A stretch of 64,000 nt of DNA from the NCBI RefSeq assembly GCF_011300875.1, contig NZ_CP049862.1, positions 2,046,001-2,110,000 of the forward strand, read 5' to 3'. This document shows positions 1 to 10,134 of this stretch, in pieces. The translations under genes were made by a program, and so were the position numbers. Every line of letters starts with the position of its first letter. Within the stretch, counting starts at the first letter, position 1. The notes beneath the pieces are model-generated. The model saw nothing but the letters and a program-made list of their open reading frames with translations. It made no database searches and was not told where the DNA came from. This DNA is from Sanguibacter sp. HDW7. Lineage in GTDB: Bacteria; Actinomycetota; Actinomycetes; Actinomycetales; Cellulomonadaceae.

Positions 1-1
1 G

Positions 2-1237
2 CTCGGCCTCGTCTTCCACTGGGCCGACACGCAGGGCCTCGCGCTGCTCGACCTCAAGGACCTGCGCTCCGTCATCGCCTACCTCGTCTCGGACGCCGGC
101 AAGGCAGAGCTCAAGGGCATCGGCGGGCTCTCCGCCGCGACGGCGGGCGTGCTGCTGCGCGAGCTCGTCGGGCTCGAGGCGCAGGGCGCCGCCGCGTTCT
201 TCGGCGAGCCCGCGTTCGAGACCGCAGACCTGCTGCGGCTCGCCCCGGACGGACGCGGCGTCATCAGCGCGCTCGAGCTCCCGGCGGTCCAGGACCGTCC
301 GCAGCTCTTCTCGACGTTCCTCATGTGGCTTCTCGCGGACCTCTTCTCGGAGCTGCCCGAGGTCGGTGACGTCGACAAGCCGCGCCTCGTGTTCTTCTTC
401 GACGAGGCGCACCTGCTCTTCAACGGCGCTTCGAAGGACTTCCTCGCGCAGGTCGTCCAGACCGTGCGGCTCATCCGTTCGAAGGGCGTCGGCGTCTTCT
501 TCGTCACCCAGAGCCCCAAGGACGTGCCGTCGGACGTGCTCGGCCAGCTCGGCAACCGGGTCCAGCACGCGCTGCGTGCCTTCACGCCCGACGACGCCGC
601 CGCGCTGCGTGCTGCCGCACGCACCTACCCGACGAGCGAGTACGACCTCGAGCGTCTCCTCCAGGAGCTCGGCACGGGCGAGGCGATCGTCACCGTCCTC
701 ACCGAGAAGGGTGCCCCGACGCCCGTCGCGTGGACGCGCCTGCGCGCCCCGCAGGGCTCGATGGACCCCGCTCCCGCTGCGACGCTCGAGGCGCTCGTCG
801 CAGCCTCCCCGTCGAACGCCCGCTACGGCACGCCGATCGACAACGAGTCGGCGTACGAGCTGCTCGAGACCCGCGTCGCCGCGGACCGCGCGCAGGCCGA
901 GGCGGACAGGCTCGCGAAGGAGCAGGCTGCCGCCGCCGAGAAGTACGCGGCGGAGCAGGCCAAGGCCGCGGAGAAGTTCGCCGCCGAGCAGGCGAAGGCC
1001 GACGCCAAGGCTGCGGCCGAGGCGGAGCGCGAGGCGAAGAAGCAGGCGGCCGAGCTCGAGCGCATGCGTGCCCGGCTCGAGAAGGACGCCGGCCGCGGCA
1101 CGACGCGCTCGATCGGGACGTCGCGCACGCAGAAGAGCTCGATCGAGAAGGGCCTCGAGTCCCTCGTGCGCTCCGCGGGCACGCAGCTCGGCCGCGAGAT
1201 CACCCGCACGATCTTCGGCACGCGCAAGCGCCGCTAG
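2..1237 (+). CDS. HerA-like ATPase/helicase, DUF853 family (5' truncated by window edge)
   Basis: The reading frame is open from base 2, so only the C-terminal 411 residues are present. The visible part contains a Walker-B-like strand with FFFDEAHLLF, followed by VQTVRLIRSKGVGVFFVTQSPKDVP and a QLGNRVQHALRAFTP segment, the typical end of HerA/DUF853 ATPases; the Walker A lies outside the window. The last ~100 residues are an Ala/Glu/Lys-rich coiled coil (many AAEKYAAEQAK-type repeats) and a basic tail. DUF853 proteins are predicted DNA-translocating ATPases; the cellular role is not established. It converges on the jetC gene across a long hairpin. Confidence 0.85.
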   Translation, partial: LGLVFHWADTQGLALLDLKDLRSVIAYLVSDAGKAELKGIGGLSAATAGVLLRELVGLEAQGAAAFFGEPAFETADLLRLAPDGRGVISALELPAVQDRPQLFSTFLMWLLADLFSELPEVGDVDKPRLVFFFDEAHLLFNGASKDFLAQVVQTVRLIRSKGVGVFFVTQSPKDVPSDVLGQLGNRVQHALRAFTPDDAAALRAAARTYPTSEYDLERLLQELGTGEAIVTVLTEKGAPTPVAWTRLRAPQGSMDPAPAATLEALVAASPSNARYGTPIDNESAYELLETRVAADRAQAEADRLAKEQAAAAEKYAAEQAKAAEKFAAEQAKADAKAAAEAEREAKKQAAELERMRARLEKDAGRGTTRSIGTSRTQKSSIEKGLESLVRSAGTQLGREITRTIFGTRKRR

Positions 1238-1330
1238 TCCCCGGCCCGTGCGGGAGCCGGACGGCTACCCGCACGCGGTCGGCGCCGAACACGCACCGGC
1301 ACCCGACCGGCGCCGGTCCGCGGGCCGCCT

Positions 1331-1392
1331 ACCCGCAGCTCTGTGCCGTACCCGCAAGTTCAGACTTGCGGGTACGGCACAGAGTTGCGGGT
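1331..1392. terminator. Long perfect hairpin between herA-like and jetC genes
   Basis: Bases 1339-1359 and 1364-1384 are perfect reverse complements (21 bp stem, 4-nt loop). The stem continues after one mismatch as ACCCGCA (1331-1337) with TGCGGGT (1386-1392). It sits between two convergent genes, so a bidirectional terminator is the simplest reading. ACCCGCA also recurs inside the stem. Confidence 0.75.
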
Positions 1393-1402
1393 GGGCGACG
1401 CG

Positions 1403-4400
1403 TCAGCCCGCGTCGACCGTCTCCGCGCCCGCGACCCAGCGGATGCGCGAGCGACCCGAGTCGTCCTTGACGGACTGCAGGACGAGGTCGACGTGCGGCT
1501 CGAGCGCCGCAACCTTGTCGAGCGGCGCTCCGATGATGAGCTGGAAGCCCAGCCCCCGCCACGCACCCACGGCACGTCCCGCGAAGCGCGAGTCGGCCTT
1601 GATGAACGCCTCGTCGAGGAACACCGGCGCGTAGCGCGGGCGCGTCGCGTCCGCGTCACCGAGCTGGTAGCGCAGCGCCGCACCGACGATGAACGCGACG
1701 AGCTCCTGGGACTCACCACCCGACTTGCCTGCGATGTGGTCGTACACGGAGACGTGGTTGCCCTCGAGGTCGATGCACTCGGCCGAGATGCGCACGTGCT
1801 CGCGCACGTCGACGAGACGACGCCGCTCGGGGCTCTCGGGCCGGATGCGCGCGAGCAGGCGCGCCATGCGCGCATAGCGGCGCTCGCGCTCGGTCGGCGT
1901 GCCGTCGGCCGACGCCTCCTTGGCGAGCGTGCGCAGGTCGCGGCGGAACGACGTGACGTCGGCGGCCTCCGTGACGCGCGCCGTGATGCGCAGGCGGTGC
2001 TCGTCGTCGTGGAACGGCAGCTGCGCGAGGATGTCGTTCACGGGTTCCATGCGCGTGCGGATCTCGGCGACGGCCTGCTCGATCGCGGTGTTGAGCATCG
2101 TGAGGTCGCGGCCCGACAGGCGCGAGATCGCGCGGCTCCACCGCTCCTGCAGCGCATACATGCGCTCGCGCGCGATGTCGTCGTGGATCCGCCGGTAGTC
2201 GTCGTACGACGTGTCCGGGTCCGTGCCGAGGTTGGGGTTGGGCCACGCCTCCTGGAAGCGCAGGAAGATCGAGGCGAGGCCCTCGCGCGCGGCGGCGAGG
2301 TCGTGCGTCGCAAGCTCGCGACGGTGCACGAGGTCCCGCTGCAGACCCGCGACGGCCGCCGTGAACGCGCGCAGGTCCGCCCCCTTCTGGGGTGCGGCGG
2401 CGAGCGCCTCGTCGAGGAGCGCGACCTGCTCGTCGCTCGCGACGATCCCTGCGTCCTCGAGGTCGGCGAGCGCGTCGCCGAGCGTGTCGACCTCGTCCGT
2501 GAGGTCGCTCCAGCGACGCTCGAGGCCCTCGAGCTCGACGCCCGTGCGGGCGTGGTCCTCGCGGAGCTCGCGCAGCCGCACGGAGACGCGGTGCTCGTCC
2601 TCGCGCAGCGAGCGCAGGACGTCGCTGCCCGCGACGACGGCGTCGAGGCGTGCCCGCCGCTCCTCGAGGAGCCGTGCGGCACCCCGGACGTCGATCTCGT
2701 CCCACACGAACTCGCCCACGGCGCGCGAGGCCGCGAAACGGTCGGTGAAGCCCGACTCCCCCGCGAGCGCGTCCTCGACCGTGCGTCGTGCACGGGCGCG
2801 GTCGACCTCGGCCTCGCGGCGCGCCTCGTCGAGCTCTGCGACGCGACGCTCCGAAGAGAAGCCGAGGACGGAACGGCCCGGGCGGCCGCCGTGCGCGCCG
2901 CGCTGGCCGTCGCTCGTCTGGCCCGTGCGCGTGAGCGCCCGACGGTGACGGCCGAGCTCGGCGGCGTCGTCGACGCACACGTACGAGAAGCGCTGCGCGA
3001 GCGTCTCCGCGAGCCAGCCCGTGAACGGGCCGTGACGCAGCTCGAGGCGCCCGTCGAGGAGCGTCCGGTCAGTCTGCTCGTGGACCGGCGCACCGGTCGG
3101 CACGCCCTCGAAGCGCACGCGGCGCTCGGTGCGCACGCCGTTGATCGCCCGGCGGAACGCCGGCAGGTCGTCGGAGTCGACGAGGAGCGTGAGGGCGAAC
3201 CCGCCGAGCGCCTGCCCGATCGCGGAGCGCCACGGCTCGTACTCGGGGCGCAGGTCCATGAGCTCGGCGACGAACGGGAGGTCGGACGGGTCGAGGCCCG
3301 CCGCCTCCGCGAGAGCGCGCCGCGCCTGGTCCTCGGCCTCGGGGACGTTCGAGCGCCGGCCCGCGAGGAACGACCTCTCACGCTCGACGTCGGCGAGCGT
3401 CCTCTCCGCGGCAGCGAGCTCGGTGCGGGCAGCGAAGACCTGCTCGCCGAGCGCACGCTGCTGGGTCTCGCGGTCCGCGACGAACGTGCCCGCGTCCCGA
3501 CGGAGCCTCTCGAACGAGCCCTTGCCGTCGACCTCGACGTCGAGGACGAGGCGGTGCCGCTCGAAGGCCGCATACCGAGCCTCGACCGTGTGCAGGCCGT
3601 CCTCGAGCGCGACGACCTCGCGCTCGAGCCGGTTGATCTCGTCGCCGCCGTTGCGTCGCTGGGAGTCGCGAACCTCCTCGAGCTCGCGCTCGGCGACGAG
3701 CACCTGCGCGTCGAGCGACGAGCGCCGGGCCTCGACGACGGCGTGGTCCTCGCGGTTGGCGCGCTCCTGCGCGCGGGCGAGCGCGAGGCGGCGCGTGTCG
3801 TGCCAGTGCTGGAACGGCGTCCCGCCCTCGGCGGTCGCCTCGAGCCCGAGACCGTCGACGGCCTCGAGGTCGGAGCGCGCGGAGTCGACGCGCGAGCGCA
3901 GCTCGGCCATGGGCGCGAGCAGCTCGAGCTGGCGCTGCGCCGTGAGCATCTCCTCGCGCACCTCGCTCAGCTCGTCGAAGTGCTCGACGGCCTCGGTCGC
4001 GCGCGCGAGCGTCTCGGGCTCCTCGAGGACCATCGCCTTGTAGAGCGCGTCGACCGTCGTGATCTGCTGGCCGGCCTGGATGCGCGCGAGCAGCGCCATC
4101 GCCTTCGCGCCGTCGCCCGCCGCGCCGATGCCGAGAGCCGAGTGCAGGCGCGTCGTAAACGCGACGTCCGTGTCGTAGAGGTCGAGCCCGAGCGCGGTGA
4201 GGCTCGGGCGCGCGAGCCGCGCCGCCGCGGCCGGCTCGAGGACCCGCAGGTCCATCTCGCCGTCGTACGTCGCGCGCACGAGCACGCACTCGTCGTTGCG
4301 GGTCGCGCCGCGCGGCACGTAGTACGCGCGCACCGCCGTGAAGGTGCGGCCCGTCTGGTCGACCCACGTCATCGCGAGCGCCGACCACGTGTCCGACGCG

Positions 4401-4765
4401 TCGCCACGCAGGACGGCGTCCCGCGAGGCGTCGGTGCCCGCGACGCGCGCCTCGTCGAGCTTGCCGCGCACGTAGGAGATGACGTTGCGCTGCTCGGGCC
4501 CGCGGGCCCGACCGCTCGACGCAGCGTTCGACGCCCCGTTGAACGGCGTCGTGTGCGTCATCGTCAGCGCGATGTACGCGTCGAGCAGCGTCGACTTGCC
4601 CGTGCCGGACCCGCCCGAGAGCAGCGTCGCGGTCGAGGCGAGCGCGACGTCGTGATAGCCGTCGTAGCCGCCCCAGTTGATGAGCTGCATGGATCGCGCG
4701 ATCCACTGCTGACCCGTCGAGGACGTCGGCACGAGGCCGAAGAGCGTCTGGCTCATGCTGCTCAT
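1403..4765 (-). CDS. jetC: SMC-like ATPase of a Wadjet/MksBEF complex (JetC/MksB type)
   Basis: The 1120-aa protein has Walker A GGSGTGKST at residues 51-59, ABC signature SGGESQ at about 1015-1020 and Walker B VFLDEA at about 1048-1053. Between them lie long Arg/Glu-rich helices expected for SMC coiled coils around a hinge. This is the architecture of JetC/MksB ATPases, which form DNA-loop-extruding SMC complexes with a kleisin (JetA) and a KITE-type protein (JetB). The ATG overlaps the jetB stop by ATGA, indicating translational coupling; ATG at 4756 is an alternative start. The gene is last in the leuS-jetA-jetB-jetC run and ends at a strong hairpin. SbcC/Rad50 is less likely because of the DUF3375 and DUF4194 neighbours. 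Confidence 0.88.
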   Translation of the reverse strand: MSSMSQTLFGLVPTSSTGQQWIARSMQLINWGGYDGYHDVALASTATLLSGGSGTGKSTLLDAYIALTMTHTTPFNGASNAASSGRARGPEQRNVISYVRGKLDEARVAGTDASRDAVLRGDASDTWSALAMTWVDQTGRTFTAVRAYYVPRGATRNDECVLVRATYDGEMDLRVLEPAAAARLARPSLTALGLDLYDTDVAFTTRLHSALGIGAAGDGAKAMALLARIQAGQQITTVDALYKAMVLEEPETLARATEAVEHFDELSEVREEMLTAQRQLELLAPMAELRSRVDSARSDLEAVDGLGLEATAEGGTPFQHWHDTRRLALARAQERANREDHAVVEARRSSLDAQVLVAERELEEVRDSQRRNGGDEINRLEREVVALEDGLHTVEARYAAFERHRLVLDVEVDGKGSFERLRRDAGTFVADRETQQRALGEQVFAARTELAAAERTLADVERERSFLAGRRSNVPEAEDQARRALAEAAGLDPSDLPFVAELMDLRPEYEPWRSAIGQALGGFALTLLVDSDDLPAFRRAINGVRTERRVRFEGVPTGAPVHEQTDRTLLDGRLELRHGPFTGWLAETLAQRFSYVCVDDAAELGRHRRALTRTGQTSDGQRGAHGGRPGRSVLGFSSERRVAELDEARREAEVDRARARRTVEDALAGESGFTDRFAASRAVGEFVWDEIDVRGAARLLEERRARLDAVVAGSDVLRSLREDEHRVSVRLRELREDHARTGVELEGLERRWSDLTDEVDTLGDALADLEDAGIVASDEQVALLDEALAAAPQKGADLRAFTAAVAGLQRDLVHRRELATHDLAAAREGLASIFLRFQEAWPNPNLGTDPDTSYDDYRRIHDDIARERMYALQERWSRAISRLSGRDLTMLNTAIEQAVAEIRTRMEPVNDILAQLPFHDDEHRLRITARVTEAADVTSFRRDLRTLAKEASADGTPTERERRYARMARLLARIRPESPERRRLVDVREHVRISAECIDLEGNHVSVYDHIAGKSGGESQELVAFIVGAALRYQLGDADATRPRYAPVFLDEAFIKADSRFAGRAVGAWRGLGFQLIIGAPLDKVAALEPHVDLVLQSVKDDSGRSRIRWVAGAETVDAG

Positions 4766-5598
4766 GCGCGGGGCTCCTCGGTGTCGTCGGCGTCGGGTGC
4801 GGTGTCGTCGTCAGGTTCGTCGGCGTCGTCGGGCTCGCGCGCCGCGTCCACGAGCGTCGGCTCGCCCTGCGCGGGCTCGTCGGCGTGGGCGGCGTCCGCG
4901 TGCGGAGCGTCGGCCCCGTTCTCGGCGGGCTCGACCCCATCGACCTCGCTGGACGATGCCTCCCCGGACGACGCCTCGCCGCCCGCGCGCAGCCAGCGCG
5001 TGAGCTCCTGGATGCGGTCGACGGGCAGGAGCACCTCGATGATCGGCAGGACGCGGAAGCGGCCCTCGGTCTCCTCGACGAGCACACGCTCGCGCACGAG
5101 CGTGACGAGCGCGTTCTCGGCCTCCTTGCGGCGGGCCGCGAGGTTGGTCTCGCCGTGCGCGAGGAAGCTCAGGGCGTACTCGACGAGGTCCTCGGCGTCG
5201 ACGTACGCAGCGCGCTCGCCCGCGTTGCGCTGCTGGCGGTACGCGCCGCGCAGGAAGACCATCATGAGCGTCTCGACGCGACGGTACGGCTCGTCCTTGA
5301 GGAGGACGGGGATCTGCAGGCCGTCGGAGCGGACCTGGGTCTTGTACGCGATCTCGTCGTCGCGGTCGACGACGAGCTGCAGGAACATGTCGTGCAGGCG
5401 CGACTCCAGGACGTCCTGGTCGGAGAGGATCGCGCGCCACTCGGCAGGGTGGTCGGCCGCCGCGACGTAGCGCGAGCGCAGCAGGAGCGCGAGCGCGCGC
5501 CGCGTGACGAGCGGGAGCTGGCCCGTGTCGCCGTCGAAGAGGACCGGCGCGTCCTCCTCCATCGCGACCTGCTCGACGAAGCCGTCGTCGACCGTCAT
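4762..5598 (-). CDS. jetB: DUF4194 protein, KITE-type subunit (JetB/MksE)
   Basis: The 278-aa protein has a conserved central part (about residues 25-215) with SRLHDMFLQLVVDRDDEIAYK, DEPYRRVETLMMVFLR and a winged-helix-like end running through LVRERVLVEETEGRFRVLPIIEVLLP, as in DUF4194/JetB proteins. In characterised complexes this subunit bridges the kleisin and the SMC arms. The last ~65 residues are acidic and low complexity (Glu/Asp/Ala), probably disordered. The ATG overlaps the jetA stop by 4 nt, and the stop overlaps the jetC start by 4 nt, so the three subunits are likely made in stoichiometric proportion. Confidence 0.85.
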   Translation of the reverse strand: MTVDDGFVEQVAMEEDAPVLFDGDTGQLPLVTRRALALLLRSRYVAAADHPAEWRAILSDQDVLESRLHDMFLQLVVDRDDEIAYKTQVRSDGLQIPVLLKDEPYRRVETLMMVFLRGAYRQQRNAGERAAYVDAEDLVEYALSFLAHGETNLAARRKEAENALVTLVRERVLVEETEGRFRVLPIIEVLLPVDRIQELTRWLRAGGEASSGEASSSEVDGVEPAENGADAPHADAAHADEPAQGEPTLVDAAREPDDADEPDDDTAPDADDTEEPRA

Positions 5599-7121
5599 GA
5601 GATGCCTCCGTCGGCGGGGTCGGTGGTGGCCGCGAGCATGACGCGCGGCACGAGGAAGTCACGGGTGGAGCCGTCGGCGCGGACGGCGGTGACGCGCTCG
5701 ACGGCGGCGTCGTCCCGCGAGCCGTCGGCAGCATCGTCGCCCGCGCCGAGGTCGTCGGCCGCGAGTTCGTAGTAGCCGAGGAGCTCGACGGGACGACGCA
5801 ACGCTGCGCCGCCGCGCGCGAACGCGTCCGCGACGGACACGCGCGAGCCGTCCGACGTCAGCACCGTGACGTGCTCGGCGAGCAGCCCGGTCTGCGGGCC
5901 GCCCATCGCACGGATCTCGGCGAGGTCGGTCGCCGGCAGGTCGTCGGGTGCGGCATGGGCGAGCGCCGCGGGCGGCGCCTCGGGACGCAAATCGTGGAGC
6001 GTCGTGCGCAGCCGGCCGAGCCTGGCCCGGCCGAGCCATGTGAGCGGCTCGACCCGCGCACCGCGGCCCGCGGCCGGGAACCACTCGGTGAGCGCGTTGA
6101 CCGCGTCGCGGATCGCGTGGTCGAGCTCGCGGTCGCGCAGCGGGTCACGCTGGCGCACCTGCGCGGTGAGCGTGCGCGTCGCGCGCGCCTGCTCGGTCTG
6201 GACGACCTCGAGGGCCTCGACGACCTGCGAGCGGATCGAGCGGAACGCGGTGCGCTGCGACCTGTCGACGTGCTGCGCGAACGGGTGGCGCAGGACCGCC
6301 GCGAGGTGAGCGTCGAGCGCGGCGACGAGCTCGGGGTCGCCGAGCAGCTCCATGGCGCCGAGGAATGCGCGGCCCTCGGGTGTGTTCTCCATGAGGTTCT
6401 CGGACGCCGTGAGGTACTCCTCGAGCACCTCGCCCGTCGGACGCTCGTCCGCGCGCAGCTGGCCGATGATCGAGCGCTGCAGCGCCTTGATCGACTCCGC
6501 GACGCGCGCGAAGTCGCTCGGGAGCTCGCGCACGAGCATGAGGACGTGGTCGACCTGCTCCTCCATGCGGTCCGCCGACGTCTGCGCGACCGCCCCGCCG
6601 CCGGCGAGCCGGTCGCGCTCGGCCGTGAGCCGCTCGATCTGCTGGTCGAGCGTCGCGAGCCGCGCCCCGCGGTCGGGGTTCGCGTCGTGCGCGGCGCGCT
6701 CGACGGCGTCGAGCAGCGTGCGGATGCGTGACTCCGAGACGAGAGCGCGGGCACCGCCCGCACGCCGCACGAACTCGAGCGCCTCCTGCGCGCTCGACGT
6801 GAGCCGGTACTGCTCCCCCGTCGCGTCGTCGACGTCGCGGATGAGCCAGCGCTCACGCACCCACCGCGAGCACAGGACACGCGCGGCCTCTCCGGGCACT
6901 CCCTCGACGCCCGCCGCGCGCAGGTCCGCGAGCAGCTGGGCGACCTCGAGGTGCATCGCGTCCGCACCGACCGCGGAGCGGCCCGCGACGAACACCGACT
7001 CGAAGACGGCGACGACGAACGGCGCGCTCTGCTTGTGCAGGAGCGCGAGCGTCGGGCTCGCAAACGTGCGTTGCACAGCTGCGAGCGTGCCGCCGACGCC
7101 TTCGAGGGGCTGGCCGGTCAC
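5595..7121 (-). CDS. jetA: DUF3375 protein, kleisin-type subunit (JetA/MksF)
   Basis: The 508-aa protein matches DUF3375: an N-terminal winged-helix region (residues 10-125, ending near YRLTSSAQEALEFVRR), a helical middle (residues 140-380) with an ATLDQQIERLTAERDRL coiled coil, and a C-terminal domain. In Wadjet/Mks systems this is the kleisin that closes the SMC ring. The start is GTG at 7121, only 5 nt after the leuS stop, so the jet genes appear to be read from the leuS transcript. The GTG is preferred because it gives the expected DUF3375 N-terminus. Confidence 0.85.
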   Translation of the reverse strand: MTGQPLEGVGGTLAAVQRTFASPTLALLHKQSAPFVVAVFESVFVAGRSAVGADAMHLEVAQLLADLRAAGVEGVPGEAARVLCSRWVRERWLIRDVDDATGEQYRLTSSAQEALEFVRRAGGARALVSESRIRTLLDAVERAAHDANPDRGARLATLDQQIERLTAERDRLAGGGAVAQTSADRMEEQVDHVLMLVRELPSDFARVAESIKALQRSIIGQLRADERPTGEVLEEYLTASENLMENTPEGRAFLGAMELLGDPELVAALDAHLAAVLRHPFAQHVDRSQRTAFRSIRSQVVEALEVVQTEQARATRTLTAQVRQRDPLRDRELDHAIRDAVNALTEWFPAAGRGARVEPLTWLGRARLGRLRTTLHDLRPEAPPAALAHAAPDDLPATDLAEIRAMGGPQTGLLAEHVTVLTSDGSRVSVADAFARGGAALRRPVELLGYYELAADDLGAGDDAADGSRDDAAVERVTAVRADGSTRDFLVPRVMLAATTDPADGGIS

Positions 7122-7126
7122 CGCGT

Positions 7127-10036
7127 TCAGACGACGAGGTTGACGAGCTTCGGCGCGCGCACGACGGCCTTGCGGACCTCACGCCCGTCGAGGAAGCGCA
7201 CGACCGCCGGGTCGGCGAGCGCGAGCGCCTCAAGATCGGCGTCCGTGATCGTCGGCGCGACCTCGAGCCGTGCGCGCACCTTGCCCTGCACCTGGACGAC
7301 GCACGTCACGGTCTCCTCGACGAGGTAGGCCTCGTCGGCCGTCGGGAAGGGCTCGTGCGCGAGCGAGCGCTCATGCCCGAGGCGCTCCCACAGCTCCTCC
7401 GCGACGTGCGGGGCGAGCGGCGCGACCATGAGGACGATCGCCTCCGCCGCGACGCGCGGCACGCGGTCGAGCGTCGTGAGGTGGTTGTTGAGCGTGATGA
7501 GCTTCGCGATGGCCGTGTTGGGGCGCATGCCCTCCATCTCGGTGCGGACGTCCGCGATCGCGCGGTGCAGCGCGCGCAGCGTCTCCTCGCCGGGCGCGTC
7601 CTCCGACACGGTGACCTCGCCCGTCGTCTCGTCGACGACGTTGCGCCACAGGCGCTGGAGGAACCGCTGCGAGCCGACGACGTCGCGCGTGTTCCAGGGG
7701 CGCGAGAGGTCGAGCGGGCCCATGGCCATCTCGTAGACGCGGAACGTGTCGGCGCCGTACGCCTCGTACATCTCGTCAGGCGTCACGACGTTCTTGAGCG
7801 ACTTGCCCATCTTGCCGTACTCGCGGTGCACCTCGACGCCGTCGGCGACGTAGCGCACCTCGCCGTCCGCTCCGGCCTCCTCCGTGACGGTCGACGCGTC
7901 GACATACGCGCCGCGCTCGTCCGTGTACGCATAGGCCTGGATGTAGCCCTGGTTGAAGAGCGTGTGGAACGGCTCGGCACCGGTGACGTGACCGAGATCG
8001 AAGAGCACCTTGTGCCAGAAGCGGGCGTAGAGCAGGTGCAGCACGGCGTGCTCGACGCCGCCGACGTAGAGGTCGACGCCACCGGCTGCGCCCGCGGTCG
8101 CGTTGTGCTCCGGACCGAGCCAGTAGCGCTCGAGCTCCGCCGACACCATCGCGTCGGCGTTCGTCGGGTCGAGGTAGCGCAGGTAGTACCAGCACGAGCC
8201 CGCCCAGTTGGGCATCGTGTTCGTGTCGCGGCGGTAGGCGCGCGGACCGTCACCGAGGTCGAGGGTCACGGTGACCCACTCGTCGTTGCGGCCGAGCGGC
8301 GGCTCGGGCGAGGACGCGGCGTCGTCGGCCGCGTACGTCCGGGGCGCGTAGTCAGGGACCTCGGGCAGGTCGACCGGCAGCATCGACTCCGGCAGCGCGA
8401 TGGGCTGGTCGTCGTCGCCGTAGACGACCGGGAACGGCTCGCCCCAGTAGCGCTGGCGGCTGAAGAGCCAGTCGCGCAGACGGTACGTCGTCGTGCCCTC
8501 GCCGAGGCCGCGCTCGACGAGCCACGCGGTCATGGCGGCCTTGGCCTCGGGCACCGAGAGCCCGTCGAGGGTGATCGTGTCGTTCGCCGAGTTGATGATC
8601 GCGCCGTCGCCCGTGCGGGCGCCGTCGGGCGTGCCCTCCGGGGCGTCGACCGTGTAGATGACGGGCACCTCGAAGGCCTGCGCGAACGCGTAGTCGCGCT
8701 CGTCGCCGCCCGGGACGGCCATGATCGCGCCCGTGCCGTAGCCCATGAGGACGTAGTCGGCCGTGAAGACCGGCAGGAGCACGCCGTTGACGGGGTTGAT
8801 CGCGAGGTGGCCGGTGAAGACGCCTGTCTTGCGGCCCGCGTCCGCCTGGCGCTCGACGGCTGTCTTCGCCGCGGACTCTGCACGGTAGGAAGCGACGGCC
8901 TCGACGGGGCTCGCGTGCCCGCCCGTCCACGCGCTGCGGGTGCCGTCGGGCCACGCGGCGGGGACCTCGTCGAGCAGCGGGTGCTCGGGTGCGACGACCA
9001 TGAAGGTCGCGCCGAAGAGCGTGTCGGGGCGCGTCGTGAAGACCTCGACCTCCTGGCCGCCCTCGACCGCGAACGTCACGCGCGCGCCGTGCGAGCGGCC
9101 GATCCAGTTGCGCTGCATCGAGCGGACCTTCTCGGGCCAGTCGATGAGGTCGAGGTCGTCCGTGAGGCGGTCCGCGTACGCGGTGATGCGCATGTTCCAC
9201 TGGCGCAGGTTGCGCTGGAACACGGGGAAGTTGCCGCGCTCGGAACGGCCGTCCGACGTGACCTCCTCGTTGGCGAGCACCGTGCCGAGGCCCGGGCACC
9301 AGTTGACGGGCGAGTCCGAGACGTACGCGAGGCGCTGCTCGTTGAGCGCCGCGCGACGCTCCGCCGCGTCGAGGTCGGCCCATGCGCGACCGTCGGGCAG
9401 CGCGCGCGTGCCTGCTGCGAGCTCGGCCTCGAGCTCCGCGATCGGGCGGGCGCGACCCGTGCCGCCGTCCGGACGCACAGCGTCCGCGTCGTACCAGGAG
9501 TCGAAGATCTGCAGGAAGATCCACTGCGTCCAGCGGACGTAGTCGGAGTCCGTCGTCGCGAACGAGCGACGCGGGTCGTGCGCGAGGCCCAGGCGACGCA
9601 GCTGACGCTGCATGTTCGCGATGTTGGCCTCGGTCGTCACGCGCGGGTGCTGGCCCGTCTGCACGGCGTACTGCTCGGCCGGCAGGCCGAACGCGTCGAA
9701 GCCGAGGGCGTGCAGGACGTTGTCGCCGCACATGCGGCGGAAGCGAGCGGTGACGTCCGTCGCGATGTACCCGAGCGGGTGGCCGACGTGGAGGCCAGCG
9801 CCCGAGGGGTACGGGAACATGTCCATGACGAAGAACGACGACGAGGACGGGTCCGCGTGGTTGCCGTCGCCGTCGGGAAGCCCACCGGCGGGGTCGGCCG
9901 CGAAGAACGTGCCGCGCTCGGCCCAGCGGTCCTGCCACCGAAGCTCGATCTCCTGCGCTAGCGCAGGCGTGTAGCGGAAGGTCGGCTCCGCGCTCGTGCG
10001 GGCAGTGACATCTGGCGTCGTGGAGTTCTCGGTCAC
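7127..10036 (-). CDS. leuS: Leucyl-tRNA synthetase
   Basis: The 969-aa class Ia synthetase charges tRNA-Leu with leucine. The nucleotide-binding HIGH motif appears as HVGH (residues 83-86, after FPYPSGAGL) and KMSKS as KMGKS (742-746). The editing (CP1) domain lies between, with [20 protein letters not shown] and [17 protein letters not shown]. The C-terminal part is the anticodon-binding bundle followed by the small C-terminal domain ending in KLVNLVV. The length is normal for actinobacteria. It is the first gene of a run that continues into jetABC with a 5-nt gap. Confidence 0.97.
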   Translation of the reverse strand: MTENSTTPDVTARTSAEPTFRYTPALAQEIELRWQDRWAERGTFFAADPAGGLPDGDGNHADPSSSSFFVMDMFPYPSGAGLHVGHPLGYIATDVTARFRRMCGDNVLHALGFDAFGLPAEQYAVQTGQHPRVTTEANIANMQRQLRRLGLAHDPRRSFATTDSDYVRWTQWIFLQIFDSWYDADAVRPDGGTGRARPIAELEAELAAGTRALPDGRAWADLDAAERRAALNEQRLAYVSDSPVNWCPGLGTVLANEEVTSDGRSERGNFPVFQRNLRQWNMRITAYADRLTDDLDLIDWPEKVRSMQRNWIGRSHGARVTFAVEGGQEVEVFTTRPDTLFGATFMVVAPEHPLLDEVPAAWPDGTRSAWTGGHASPVEAVASYRAESAAKTAVERQADAGRKTGVFTGHLAINPVNGVLLPVFTADYVLMGYGTGAIMAVPGGDERDYAFAQAFEVPVIYTVDAPEGTPDGARTGDGAIINSANDTITLDGLSVPEAKAAMTAWLVERGLGEGTTTYRLRDWLFSRQRYWGEPFPVVYGDDDQPIALPESMLPVDLPEVPDYAPRTYAADDAASSPEPPLGRNDEWVTVTLDLGDGPRAYRRDTNTMPNWAGSCWYYLRYLDPTNADAMVSAELERYWLGPEHNATAGAAGGVDLYVGGVEHAVLHLLYARFWHKVLFDLGHVTGAEPFHTLFNQGYIQAYAYTDERGAYVDASTVTEEAGADGEVRYVADGVEVHREYGKMGKSLKNVVTPDEMYEAYGADTFRVYEMAMGPLDLSRPWNTRDVVGSQRFLQRLWRNVVDETTGEVTVSEDAPGEETLRALHRAIADVRTEMEGMRPNTAIAKLITLNNHLTTLDRVPRVAAEAIVLMVAPLAPHVAEELWERLGHERSLAHEPFPTADEAYLVEETVTCVVQVQGKVRARLEVAPTITDADLEALALADPAVVRFLDGREVRKAVVRAPKLVNLVV

Positions 10037-10134
10037 CCGACGATCCTACCCGCGCGCAGGCCGCCGACCGGCCCGTCCGTGCGCAGGCGGACGCCGCCCG
10101 CGCGGGCCGCTCCCGGCCGCGCAGGCCCGACGGC

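Noticed and set aside
1343-5470. Very long open frame on the plus strand opposite jetC and jetB
   Set aside because: It is antisense to genes with clear motifs; its translation is Arg/Ala/Val/Glu-rich without domains, as expected from high GC content.
7355-9961. 868-codon plus-strand frame opposite leuS
   Set aside because: Antisense artefact of high GC; leuS is unambiguous on the other strand.
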